A DNA stretch of 64,000 nt from Orobanche coerulescens (Eukaryota > Streptophyta > Magnoliopsida > Lamiales > Orobanchaceae): positions 122,693,501 through 122,757,500 of the forward strand of contig CM065804.1 in assembly GCA_033398695.1 (NCBI GenBank). The letters run 5' to 3'. Shown here piece after piece: positions 34,702 through 45,570 of this stretch (position 1 is the first letter of the stretch; each line of letters starts with the position of its first letter). The notes beneath the pieces are model-generated. The model was not told where the DNA came from. It ran no database searches and saw nothing but the letters and a program-made list of their open reading frames with translations. Position numbers and translations under genes: made by a program.

Positions 34702-36260
34702 CGTACGACAGTTACTCACATGAGATGTTCTACTTATGTGCTATGTGTACCGGAACCATCAGTGATTTTACTGCATACGGGGTGCTGTCTATATCTGTTA
34801 TTAGTGGATATAGAGGATGTACAGTGTGCTTGAATGCAGACTATGCAAGATATAACTGTCGGGAAGTTATCAGAATCCATCACCGTCTATGGCTTGATAG
34901 GATGCATGTCTGGTGTACGGATGCTGCAGCATTTGATGGGACTGAAGAGGTTGGTGATCCACCACTGGAGTAGACTGGTGAGGAAATTTTGGTCGTGCTG
35001 AATGAGTATGATTATGGGCATTTCAGCAACCATCCTGATATAGTAGCAGCAACTCCTAAAAGACCGGATATGTATAAGTACTGGCAATCATGGCCCTCCC
35101 CAACATAATACTGTACTGACAACACTTTCACAACTATTTTTTCCTATGTGCAACACATCTAGGTAGTTCCTAATCAACAACTTACTCCAATATGGTAGAT
35201 CACATAAAATACTCTTGTCGGACCAATATCCTCTACAATGCTTGTTTCCTGTGTTTATTCGACCATACATGTCCAAACAGGTGGTCGAGCCTTGTGTATC
35301 ATTATCCAGGTTCTTTCAAAAGTTATGCACTAGGGAAGTAAGGAAGTCAGATCTCCGACTCATGCAAAAAGAGATTATTTGTATCTTATGAAAATTTGAG
35401 AGAATCTTCCCACCGAATTTTTTTGATCTCATGCCTCACCTCATGTGACATCTTCCTCACCAAGTTTTACTAACAGGCCCGGTCCACTACACGTGGATGT
35501 TTCCAATAGAAAGACAACTTGGTTAGTACAAGGACTTTGTGCTTAATAAGTCTGCCCCTGAAGGATGTATAGCCAAAGCATATCTTGCATGAGAGTATGT
35601 AATATTTACCAAGTTATATTTAGGCGTAGTGGATCCCACACCTAAGCCTATGTCAGCCATTCCAGTGCAATTTAATCTCTCCATCATCACCAATGAAGTT
35701 GAAGTTCGAGGAAGATTATATGACAGTCATTTACAACCTTATGAGCTAGGAATTGCACATTGATGGATATTGCTTAACTGTCCAGAAGTTTAATATTAAA
35801 AAGACATTCACCTTTCCACTAGAAGGATACTGTAGGGTTTCGACGCAATCAAAGGGGCGACACTCAAAAGGCCTATCTGGAGGAGCAATTGAGGATCTAG
35901 ATGGAACTCTGAGCTGAGGAGCAAAGGCACGTGAATGTTTCCAATAGAAAGACAACCTGGTGAGTACAAGGATTCTGTGACTAATAAGTCTGCCCCTAAA
36001 GAATGTATAGCCGAAGCATATCTTGCATGGGAGTATATAACATATACCAAGTTCTATTTGGGCCCGGTAGATCCCACACTTGAGCCTATGTCAATCATTC
36101 TAGTGCAATTAGTCTCCCCATCATCACCAATGAAGATGAAGTTGAAGGAAGAATACTTGACCGTCATTTACAACCTTACGAGTTAGGAATTACATACTGG
36201 TGGATATTGCTTAACTTTCCAGAAGTTCAATACTGAAAAAACATTCACCTTTCTGAAGGC
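34702..36260 (+). pseudogene. CACTA E transposase, 3' part with tandem duplication
   Basis: The Tnp2 reading resumes after the TCCGA duplication: YFLCAMC-like text, GTISDF, ISGYRGC, then RIHHRLWLDRMHVW. From about 35250 it is the DUF4218 type region (PVFIRPYMSKQVVEPC-like, then YTWMFPIERQ). The segment from 35490 to 35927 is repeated in tandem at 35928-36377 with many point changes. The unit includes a deletion junction joining the DUF4218 region to the tail of the second CACTA gene. Stops and frame changes are frequent. Confidence 0.82.
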
Positions 36261-36377
36261 AACAAATTATTGATAGATAATGTAGGGTTTCGGCGCAACT
36301 AAAGGGGCGACATTCGAAAGGCCTATCTGGTGGAGCAATTGAGGATCGAGAGGAAGCTCCGAGCTGAGGAGCAAAGG
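35490..36377. repeat. Tandem duplication of about 0.44 kb within CACTA E
   Basis: Copy 1 is 35490-35927 (438 bp) and copy 2 is 35928-36377 (450 bp). Both start ACGTG(G/A)ATGTTTCCAATAG and end GAGCTGAGGAGCAAAGG. The copies have diverged by substitution and small indels, so the duplication is old. Confidence 0.85.
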
Positions 36378-36560
36378 AAGTCCCAAGACCAGTTCCAAAA
36401 ATTCCAAGAGGAGAAAATGTAGGTTTAACAAGAGATGTCATCTCAGCAACAAGCCATGATGAGTATATGATGTCATTGAGTCAGATCGTGACTCAATCAG
36501 GAATTCAGGCACCACCACCACCTCCATTCTTTAATCACAGGCTCGAGACGACGACATGCA
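36262..36560 (+). pseudogene. C-terminal scrap of a second CACTA gene in element E
   Basis: One frame reads AYLVEQLRIERKLRAEEQRK then FQKFQEEKM, a charged coiled-coil-like tail, then Gln- and His-rich text. This resembles the C-terminus of the plant Ptta/En/Spm-type protein that CACTA elements encode beside the transposase. The N-terminal part and the DUF4216 region of gene 1 are missing, so a deletion joined the two genes. The assignment is by resemblance only. Confidence 0.5.
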
Positions 36561-36764
36561 AGACGGCAGTAATCCTTCTTTTATATTTAAGAATTTGACG
36601 AATTTAGGTGGATTAAGAGTTGTCATTGTAGTGGTACTTTTGCTATATAAACATATTAATGCTAAATATTTATTTATTTAGACTCGTGTTCATTAATGTT
36701 GGTGTTTATAGTGATTTTATTGATGTTGCTACGTGATATGTTGATATAGATAATATTTGCTAAA

Positions 36765-37035
36765 ACGGCCGGCTAAAGTTATTTTTTATAATTAAAAATC
36801 ATTTTAGCTGACAACATCAGAGCCATCGGCTAAAATGTATAGCGTTTAGCCGACAACAGTCGAGTCGTCGGATAAAATATATAGACTTTAGCCGACAACT
36901 TATGTGCCGTCGGCTAAAGTTAAATATTAGCTGACGACCTCTCGTCTCGGCCGTCGGCTAAAGTTTAGCCGACCGACCTTTAGCCGATGGTTGGCCACTT
37001 TAGCCGATGATTTCAGACTTTAGCACATGACTTTT
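36765..37035. repeat. Right subterminal repeats of CACTA E
   Basis: Facing copies of TTTAGCCGAC(G/A)AC and GTCGTCGGCTAAA-like sequence, more diverged than the left set, end 24 bp before the terminal inverted repeat. Confidence 0.85.
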
Positions 37036-37067
37036 TGCTGTCTCCTAAAGTCTGAACATTGGTAGTG

Positions 37068-40000
37068 TGATTAAAGATGAACCTAAAAAAATAAAAAAAT
37101 ACTTAATATGAAATAGATGGAATAATTTTACAACCAAATGACCGTATGTCATAAAGCATAAGGCAATTTCGAGCTGACTAACTAATCAAGAGACTTCATT
37201 TTAATTATGTCACGAAAAAATAAATAGGTTGTATAGAAAATCCTGCAAAAGGAAAATATACTCCATTTTATCTACGTCGAGTCTTTACGAAAAAGTGCAT
37301 AAAACACTTCGAAAAAGTACAGATGTCAGTGGTTTTAATGGAGATTCGTCCCTTTTTCACTTTAATTAAGTGAGGATGGGTGGAAAGTTTGATAGGTGTT
37401 AGGTAGGTATGGAGATGAAAGTCGTACCCGATATAGATGGTAGAGCGTGTATGAATTTTAGGTTGTACTCTCTCCATCCCAGCCCCGCCTTATTCCCGTC
37501 TCCGTTAGACCCACATTATATTCACTTATTTAATCTATTTTATGACATCCGAGGTGCATTGAATATTTTAAAAATATCATGAACTTCATTTTAATGTATA
37601 AATTTATTTAAAACTATATTTAAGTTTAAAGTCTCTTTTAGTTTATCAAACGTAGATGATTTGTATAATTATAATTTTTTATTTAATATGATATGCGCTT
37701 CATGGGACGGGTGAGGTGGGTATAAGGTGGGGTATAAGGTGGTTATAGAGATTGATCACGTAGGTGTGATGCGGGAATGATCTTTATTTAACACCTGTCG
37801 GGACGGGGATGGATTTAAATTCCATACCCATGACGGGTGATGAGGAAGGGACGAGTATGAATTTATTAGGCTGAGGCAGAAATGAAAGTAGGGTTGTCTG
37901 TGGGGCGGGTTTTGGTGGAGACCCGGCCCTCATCCGCTCCAGTTAAGTGGGTATGGAGGTTGGTTTGGTGCGTGGTGGGGCGGGTATGGAGACGAAAGTC
38001 GAACCCGCCATGGATGGTGGGGCAGGACGGATTTTAGGTTGTACCATCCCCAATTCCACCCCGCCCCATCTCCGTCCCCATTAGCCCCACTTTATATTTA
38101 CTTATTTAATATATTTTTTGATATTTAAGATGCGATTGAATATTTTCAATATATAATAAATATTATTTTCATGTGTAAATTTAATTAGAATTATACTCAA
38201 CTTCAAAGTTTATTTTATTTTATCATATATATATGATTTGTACAATTATATATTTTTATCTAAAATGATGATTCACATAGGTGGTGGGGCGGGGACGGTT
38301 TTTATTTTATACTCGTCGGTACGGAAATGGATTTAAATTCCAGACTCGCCCGGGGTGATGTGGCCGAATGGGTATGAATTTTTTAGGTGGAAATGATGAT
38401 GGAAGTACGATCATTCGCATCCGCGCCACCCTATGGACATTCCTAAATAAAAGTACCATCATTTGCATCCGCCTCACCCATTAACATCCCTACGGAAAAG
38501 TCACTCGATATAATGCGAAATTACAAGAACAAACATACTCATTGCGGGTTAAAAGATATGAGTCAGTTAAACCTGCACATCCACACGATTAAGCAATTCA
38601 AAACCAAATTAGATTAGATTAGCCAATCAAGAACCTTTAATTACGGTGTATTTTGGTAAACACCCTAAGCTAATTGTATCCGTAGTGTAAAATTGGAATA
38701 CCGATTTGTTCGGGATTTACGATAAATGGGAAAATAAATATCTAGAGAACAACATTGCGTTCCTGTAAAATAGAATCGGAAATAGAAAACAAAAAACTAC
38801 ATAGAACGAAAATTTACGGAAAAATATTGTTGGAAATGCACAAAAACCGAGGCGATTGAAATTTTTTCGCAAAACATTATGTTCAGTATAATGCTGACGG
38901 GTTAGACGTATTGTCTCAAAGATACAATAACTGCATCTTTGATAACTGTAGCAACAGAATTTAAGCTCCGGCGAACTGAAAAAGTCAAAAAATTTGAGGA
39001 GTTATATAACGTTCACCAAAAGAGAACCATTAAACCAGAAGAGAACTCTTTTTGCAAAACGGCATTGTCACCAGAAGAGTAACTCCTCTATATACCAGAA
39101 GAGAGAATTAAATTTCCTAGTCAATAAGAGCAATCAATATTTTTGGGGAGCAAAAATAATATTTCAGCCAGGCCCAAGCCCACCAAGTCAAGCCCAAAAT
39201 CCAATTGCCAAGAACCAAAATCCAGTGCCTAAGGGCATGACCCAAGTCGAGGATGAGCCAGGCCAGATGGACGGGTGGGCGCACGCGTGCATGCGTGTGA
39301 CCGAGCCACCTCCAAGACTAGGGGCACAGTCTTGGTCATGTTGTAATTCTCCAACCCTCACCACCTTATTAAGTGTCTTAATATTCAATAGGAGATGATA
39401 TTTTTCAAATTTCCATTCATCTCAAAATACCTTTTTAAATGGCTAACTTTACTCACTAAAATCTCACTCACCAAAAACCAGTTTTGAGAAATTAGATATA
39501 CAACTATTATCTAATCTAAACCTAAATTAATTAGGGACCATTCAATTTTATACAAATTAAATTTTTAGCCATTAAAAAGCAATGAAATTTCCAACATTAA
39601 CTTATTTAGAGAGTTTATAAGCTCATTGTATTCAAATAAGACTTGTTTGGTTGGCAAGGCTTAATGTATTAGTTGGATATTATCAAATGCTTCTTTTACA
39701 ACCATTTTAAATAAGCAATAGAGCTTTTCGTTTCTAATTCCCATTTAACCTCTTTATTTTTAGCTAAATTATTTCAAATATATCTTTTTTGTAATATTAT
39801 ATGTTTTACCCAACTTTTCAGCTAATTTTTCCACTTAATTTATATGTGTATAATTCTAGATATCAGCCATGAGTCATCAGTTATAAGCTTTAAACTAATT
39901 TTTCGGCTATCAGTTAGCTTTTCATCTATCAACTACCTTACTAACTTTGTTTAATAAATAGAGCCTAATTTTTTCACAAAAATATGGAAAAGGTAAAAAA

Positions 40001-40099
40001 TTAAATGATTTAAAAAATTATCACGACAATGCATTTAATGTGTAGATAATATTGCGAATATTTCAGGAGAAAGTAAGAAAGCTGTAAAGATGAGTCAAT
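37068..40099. other. AT-rich interval with a duplicated G/C-patchy module, no gene seen
   Basis: Two related modules lie at about 37375-37885 and 37950-38400. Each runs from GGAGA(T/C)GAAAGTCG, through an AT-rich core, to GGATTTAAATTCCA(T/G)AC and GTATGAATT. They look like an old direct duplication of an unnamed plant repeat. From 38400 to 40099 the sequence is AT-rich, with short repeats such as ACCAGAAGAG near 39035-39105. The 134-codon frame at 38994-39398 has no recognised domain and crosses these repeats. Confidence 0.5.
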
Positions 40100-40502
40100 C
40101 AATTGTATCCATAACACTGATAGATGGAGCATTTATATAGGCATTACAATGAGAGTCCTTCCATATATAGAATTCCTAAATAAGATAAGACATTTAATGA
40201 GATCCTACTACTTATATAAGGATCTAGAACCTTCCATCTATGTATCTCCCTACAACCAGTATTAGGCAATACACGAACAAGGGAAGGATATCCCGAAGTA
40301 CTTCCCCTGTGTCGAGTACTAATACTGTCATGGTGCATAAGATGTTGTCTCGGTAAAAAGCCTTTCCAAGTCAAACAAAACTCCATGGAAGAAACAAAGA
40401 CTTGGTGAGGAATATGAGCACAACGCACGAACTACAGATGCCATAATCATGTGGAGTATACCCCCCGAAGTATACACGATAGCTCATTCCAATGGGCTAT
40501 CA

Positions 40503-41202
40503 CTAGTTGAGCTCGGACAGTAGACGCATGCCAATGCACCTCATATATTTCTCAAATGTAGATTTTGGCAGAGACTTAGTTAACAAGTCTGCGATATTCT
40601 CATCGGAACTCACTTGTTTCACTCTGGTATATAGAAATTTATGATGTTGCTGATTGTAGAAGAACATCGGCGAGATAAAATTGGTACTGTCACCATTAAT
40701 GAAACTTAACTTCATTTTGTCAATACATTGTCGCATTTTCCTCAAAGATGCAAGTAGGGGTCGCTCTAATGGACTTTAGTCCACAAGTTCATCGTATATG
40801 GTCTATGACTGACCGAAGCTAAATGCACTCCCTTACGGATTCGTGCAGTGCAATTATCTTTATATGGTTCGAGGAAGTAGCAACCAGGGTCTGCTTGGTA
40901 GATTTCCAAGATATCGACGTATTCAAAATGGTGAACATATAACCAGTTTGAGAGCGTCTTTTATGCGGGTCAGAGAGATAACCGGCATCAACAAATCCAA
41001 CTAGCATATTGTTGGGATTCTCTGCATAGGGGATAAGCTTCCTCGCTTTAGAACTTCTCGTAGTCAAGCTGTCATGCTCAGCTGCAATATCAGAGGAAGA
41101 TCGATGGTCATTATGCATCACCTTAACCCCAACAATTCCTTTCAGAATATCGCTCTCTCTTTCACAAGGAAAGAACAAATCAAGATCCCTGGATCCTTTC
41201 AA
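40503..41202 (-). pseudogene. Element H RNase H
   Basis: The minus strand reads MLVGFVDAGYLSDPHKRRSQTGYMF then SISWKSTKQTLVATSS, the copia RNase H pattern (family: VD-A-D-WAG..RRSTTG). It ends with HHKFLYTRVKQVSSDENIADLLTKSLP before a stop. A frame break lies near 40750-40820. Confidence 0.85.
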
Positions 41203-41276
41203 GTATCAAAAGATGTGTTTTAATCCATTCCAATTCCTTATCGTGGAAAGTTGTCTTTACGTCCATCTACCATATC

Positions 41277-41600
41277 TCATAATCGTGGGCAAGAATCATG
41301 CGAATAGACTTGATCATAGCTACGGGCGAGAAGGTATCGTGGTAATCGATCCCTTTTTTCTGCGTATAACCCTTTGCCATCCCCATCAGTCTTTCTATTG
41401 TAGATACACTTCATTCCAATATGCACTATGCCCTGAGGGTGGTCTACTAGAGTCCAGACCTGATTTACATGCATCGAGTCTATCTCAGCTTCCATAGCTT
41501 CACGCCATTTCATGGGGTCTACATCCACCATCGCTTGGTCATAGGTTGTGGGGTCGGTCACATAGAACCTCATGGAGACCCAGCTCCTCCAGGTGCACAA
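41277..41600 (-). pseudogene. Element H reverse transcriptase remnant
   Basis: Only the start of the domain survives: MKWREAMEAEIDSM, NQVWTLVDHPQG, and [13 protein letters not shown]. The catalytic YVDD region is not found between here and RNase H (41213-41277). An internal deletion of several hundred bases is inferred. Confidence 0.8.
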
Positions 41601-41619
41601 GGCCATACCTCTCAGGTAA

Positions 41620-42480
41620 TTAAGACACCCTACTAGACCTACGAGGTGGTTGTACTTGTATTTCAGAAGGTTTGGTTCCAATTTCTTGTACATGTGTCTT
41701 CTTAGGAGTTTCATTGTATTGTTCCAAAGAAATACTTCTACCTGCTCCACCTTCCTGAATGAACTCATTTTCCAGGAAGTGTGCTTGCAAAGCAACAATG
41801 ATCTTTCGATCTTCGGGCATGTAGAATAGATAACCCATCGTCCCAGATGGGAATCCAATGAAACGTACCTTCATGGACCTAGCTTCCAATTTATCCACCT
41901 TAGTCTTCTTGACATAGGCGGGACATCCCCAAATCCTAATGTGATTAAGACTTGGTTTCCTGCCCCCCCCCCCCCCCCCACACACACACATCTCATGTGG
42001 AGTTTTAGGAACGTATTTGGAAGGACATCTTTTCAAGATATAAGCAGCAGTCAGGAGTGCATACCCCACGGGTAAATTGGTAAGTCGGTATAGCCAAGCA
42101 TAGAACGGACCATGTTCAACAAGGTTCGGTTCCTCCTTTCTGACACACCATTTAACTGAGGAGTTCCTGGAGGTGTTAGTTGTGATACTATTTCATGCTC
42201 TTTAAGGAACTCGTCAAACTCTGTACTCATATACTCGCCATCTCGGTCCGACCGAAGTGCTTTGATATGATTACTAGTTTGTTTTTCGACTAGGGCCTTA
42301 AATTCCTGGAATTCCTCAAAATCCTCGGATTTATGTTTCATTAAGTATACATAACCATACCTAGTATGATCATCCGTAAACGTAATGAAATACTGATATC
42401 CGTCATGTGCTACTTCTAAAGCACCACATACGTCGGTATGGACTAATCCAAGTTTATTATCGGCTCATTCAAAAGTCTCT
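41620..42480 (-). pseudogene. Element H integrase
   Basis: The minus strand shows LRSDRDGEYMSTEFDEF with the second catalytic Asp, HEIVSQLTPPGTPQLNGVSERRNRTL with the Glu, and further on KPSLNHIRIWGCPAYVK and the VRFIGFPSGTMGYLFY pattern. A C-run followed by CA repeats (about 41962-41989) lies inside the coding region, between the MCV and RKPS positions, and translates to a Gly run. Confidence 0.85.
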
Positions 42481-42586
42481 GTGAAGACTTAGTCATTTTG
42501 CCTTTAAGGCAAGATTCACAAGTTGGAAAGGGATCCAATCCCTGTGGACCCATAAGTCCATCTTTTTCCATTTTGTAAACCTTGGT

Positions 42587-43351
42587 CTAACCATCATGAC
42601 CAAGTCTAAGATGCCATTTCAAAACTTGAATAGTTTCATCCCTACCACGCTTCCTAGTCATAGTATTCACAATGATTTTGTTACTAAGGTTTAGATGATA
42701 CAGTCCATTCAACAATGTAGCAGTACCTACTAGTTTATTTCTAAAATAAATTTTGCAGGAACCATCACCAATAAAAAATGAAAAGCCTTTTTGATCCATG
42801 ACCAGAATAGATACAATATTTTTATGCCCCTTGGGCAAAACAAGTACATCATCTAATGTCAAAACAAAGCTGGATTATAAATCCAAAAGAAGTGATCCTA
42901 TGTCAGTTGATTTGACACTATGCCCGCTTTCGAAAGTAATCATCACATCCCCAACTCCAAGCTTCCTACTTTGTTCCTGATCCGGATTCACAGTACAAAT
43001 GTGATAACTAGCACATGAATCCAGTATCCAAGAAGTAGAAAATACAGTAGCAGAACAATTTGTTTCCAAAACTAATAGTTCTGTACCTGAAGTGCCATGA
43101 AGAATTGGACAGTCTCTAGCCTTGTGGCCCAGCTCACCGCATTTAAGACATGCGTCCTTCTTCTTCTTGCTCTTGGGAACCATTGGGGCCTTGCCCTTAC
43201 CTTTAAGGTCCTTGATTTGTGGTCTCGTCTGCTTCTTGGTCTTTTTCTTCTTATTCTTATACCTCCGAGGTCCAGAATAAATCACAAGGGCAGACTCCTT
43301 CACCCGTAGAGTCTTCATCTGAGACTCAGTGGTTACCAGTTTGTTCATCAA
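42587..43351 (-). pseudogene. Element H zinc knuckle, protease and pre-integrase
   Basis: From high to low coordinate the order is a Lys-rich linker, a CCHC knuckle (CLKCGELGHKARDC), a protease active site reading WILDSCASYHIC (family D-S/T-G-A, so the Gly is changed to Cys), then LGVGDVMITFESG. After a short break the pre-integrase part reads VLKWHLRLGHDG. Confidence 0.85.
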
Positions 43352-43363
43352 TCCTACTAAATT

Positions 43364-43877
43364 TCAAGCAATCTCATTGCAGTTGAAATTCATAACAAAC
43401 TGTGAGAAGGAATCAGGAAGAGACGGTAGGATAAGGTCGGTCCGGAGAGAAGTATCCATCTTAAAATCAGGAGCCTCCAATCTCTCTATCATAAAGATCA
43501 TTTTGAAGACATGGTCCCCAACCTTCTCACCTTCCTTCATCCTAGCACTGAACAATTGCTTGGATGTCTCATATCTAGCAGTTCGACTGTGCTCACCATA
43601 AAGCTCGGTTAAGTGTGATAAAATCTGCCTAGCAGAAGTCATTTTCTCATGAGCTCTCTGAAGCTCATTAGAAATAGAAGTCATCATATAGGCACGGACT
43701 TTTATGTCATCCTTAACCCACTTTTTGTGGTTTTCGATTTCTTTCTGATTGGCTCTAGTCCGCACCGGAGGTGCCGGAATGTCCGCCTCCAAGACATATC
43801 CCAGTGCATCTATACTGAGGACTATCATCAGGTTGCTGAGCCAATCCACAAAATTAGGGCCGTTTAAGGTGTTCTTT
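43364..43877 (-). pseudogene. gag: Element H gag
   Basis: A 161-codon open frame carries the copia gag (UBN2-type) pattern: WLSNLMIVLSIDALGYVLE, WVKDDIKVRAYMM, then LSHLTELYGEHSRTARYETS and FKMIFMIERLEAPDF. It corresponds to the gag start of element I at 49996, and the two share most residues, so they belong to one family. Upstream the reading stops at 43877, within the codons for the residues just before NFVDW in element I. Confidence 0.85.
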
Positions 43878-43938
43878 TGTAATATCCGGAATTTATACTA
43901 CTGTTGTTTAATATTATTTTATCCGAGTTATATTGTAC
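43878..43938 (+). repeat. 61-bp gypsy LTR stub between elements H and I
   Basis: TGTAATATCCGGAATTT has the form of the other gypsy LTR starts in this window (TGTAATACCCG). It begins exactly where element H gag stops and is cut after 61 bp by element I. Its continuation is not identified in the window. Confidence 0.5.
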
Positions 43939-45570
43939 TGTTGGGAGTATGCCCTCGAATGCCACTCAGAGGATGTTGAGTGAGGGCATTGTACTTGTAA
44001 TTATGTAAATCATTAATATAAGGCAATGGAAGTTTCTTTATTTACTGGTAGTTACTGGCATTCCTAACTCGTAAATATATATATAGAAACTAGTCCGTGT
44101 ATTTGAGAGCAAAACGTTCCACTCCTTATTGGATAAGGGGGTCAGCACTGGAAAGTGTTATAGCTCAAATACTTAATCGTTCGCAAGTCGATGAAACTTG
44201 ACTGGGCGTTAAGTTTATGTAAAGACTTGTATGACATGTTCTTTTACATGGAGAGTGCCTGTCGAACACTAATGGTTAGTGGGAGAACACGTTATAGGTA
44301 TGCTAATTGGATTAGTATACTCGAACCGACTCACCCTCGATTCGTCACATGGATTTCACTCCGGGATAGTCAATGACGGAATCGAAAGGTTGTGATAGGT
44401 ATTCGTGAACCTTCGACTTGAGGATTTAGTAGGGATGTGCTTGTGACGTTAAGATTTTCATTAGAGTAGTTTGACCCTATAAACCAGGAGGTGGGGGTCA
44501 ACCTCGACGTGCATCTTAACGGGCAAGTAGAAGGTACCAAGATAGAATTCTTTCTACCATTAGTGAGCGGGTTATATGTCCTATGCGGTTATTGGCAGAT
44601 GAGATCATAAGTCTTTGGCCAAAGCATTGGAGCTAGTTGTATTAGATACACGATAGCTCGATGATCGATTTGCATTAACGCATGCATAGCGTCAAGTTCA
44701 GATAGGGTTTGACTGACCGTGACCCTATAACTTGATCGGGACATGTGAAAGAACGGTTTATACGTTTACTGGTATTCACGACAGAATTGTTCTTGAATGA
44801 TCCCAATCATTTGTTCTCAGTTGGGGTACAGTGTAGGCCGCCAGGCTGGCTAGGTGGTGCTACTAGTCTTTGGTTCCTCCCATTGCTGACTGAGACAGAC
44901 CTACCGAGTCGCGCAATAGGATTAACGACGGAATGAATCGAGCTAATTCTCTCATTATGAATATTAGATATTGGATATCTAAATTTGGGATATTGGATGT
45001 TTAAATTGATTTATTGGATAAATTAATTTACGGCCTAATGAATTAAATAAATTACTAGGTGATTAATTTAATTCATGGATATAATTATTTCTTGGAGAAA
45101 TTAATTATGTCATAATGTATTTGATATGATTAATTAAGTGGATTAATTAATTGATATAAATACATCGGAACGGAATCAGAGTTTATCTGTTTGGACTAAC
45201 GAGAGTCCGAAACGAACTGAACTCGTCCGTTTTCTTCACGAAGGCCACCCCATTTCCACCCACCTTCCTTTGGTCTTTGTATCCATTTTTAAATGGAAGT
45301 CAAAGACTTAATAGATATAGTATCTATTAATATAATAGGAAAGGAGTTGTCATTAGGTGGATTTGGAATATAATTAGGAGAGAAGACTTCATCTTTTTCT
45401 CACCATTTTTTGCATTCATACGTGAAAGAGTGAGAGAGAGAGTGAGAAAACTTTTCTCAAAGTCTTCATCATCTTCTTTAAGTGTTCTTGGTTGTTCTTG
45501 GAGAAAAATCAAGAAATCAAAGAGAGAAAGTAAATTATACACTTAGAGTGTTGTAATTTCATATTGGAAG

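Larger units (their letters stand above)
23472..37067 (+). mobile_element. CACTA transposon E, interrupted by gypsy element F
   Basis: The termini are CACTACCAAAA at 23472 and the inverted TTGGTAGTG at 37059-37067, with the 3-bp duplication TGA outside both (23469-23471 and 37068-37070). Both ends carry subterminal AGCCGACGAC / GTCGTCGGCT repeats (23490-23725 and 36765-37035). Inside is a Tnp2-type transposase gene, split by element F, and the tail of a second CACTA gene. Without F it is about 4.1 kb, much shorter than element G, so it has lost internal sequence as well. Confidence 0.92.
40100..43877 (-). mobile_element. Element H: truncated Ty1/copia retrotransposon (minus strand)
   Basis: Domain order on the minus strand is gag, CCHC knuckle, protease, integrase, reverse transcriptase remnant and RNase H, the copia order. 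The gag end stops at 43877, where a gypsy-type LTR start (TGTAATATCC) begins, so the copia 5' LTR is missing. Downstream of the RNase H stop (about 40503) the minus strand has a TATA-containing stretch (CTATATAAATGC near 40135) that may be 3' LTR, but no clear terminus is seen. Confidence 0.85.

Noticed and set aside
38994..39398. 134-codon open frame as a possible host gene
   Set aside because: No recognisable domain, an internal short repeat (ACCAGAAGAG), and no splice or promoter support.
39645..39962. Possible hAT-type miniature transposon (GACTTGTTTGGTTGGCA to AACAAAGT..GAGCC)
   Set aside because: The ends match in only about 10 of 18 positions and no 8-bp duplication flanks them.
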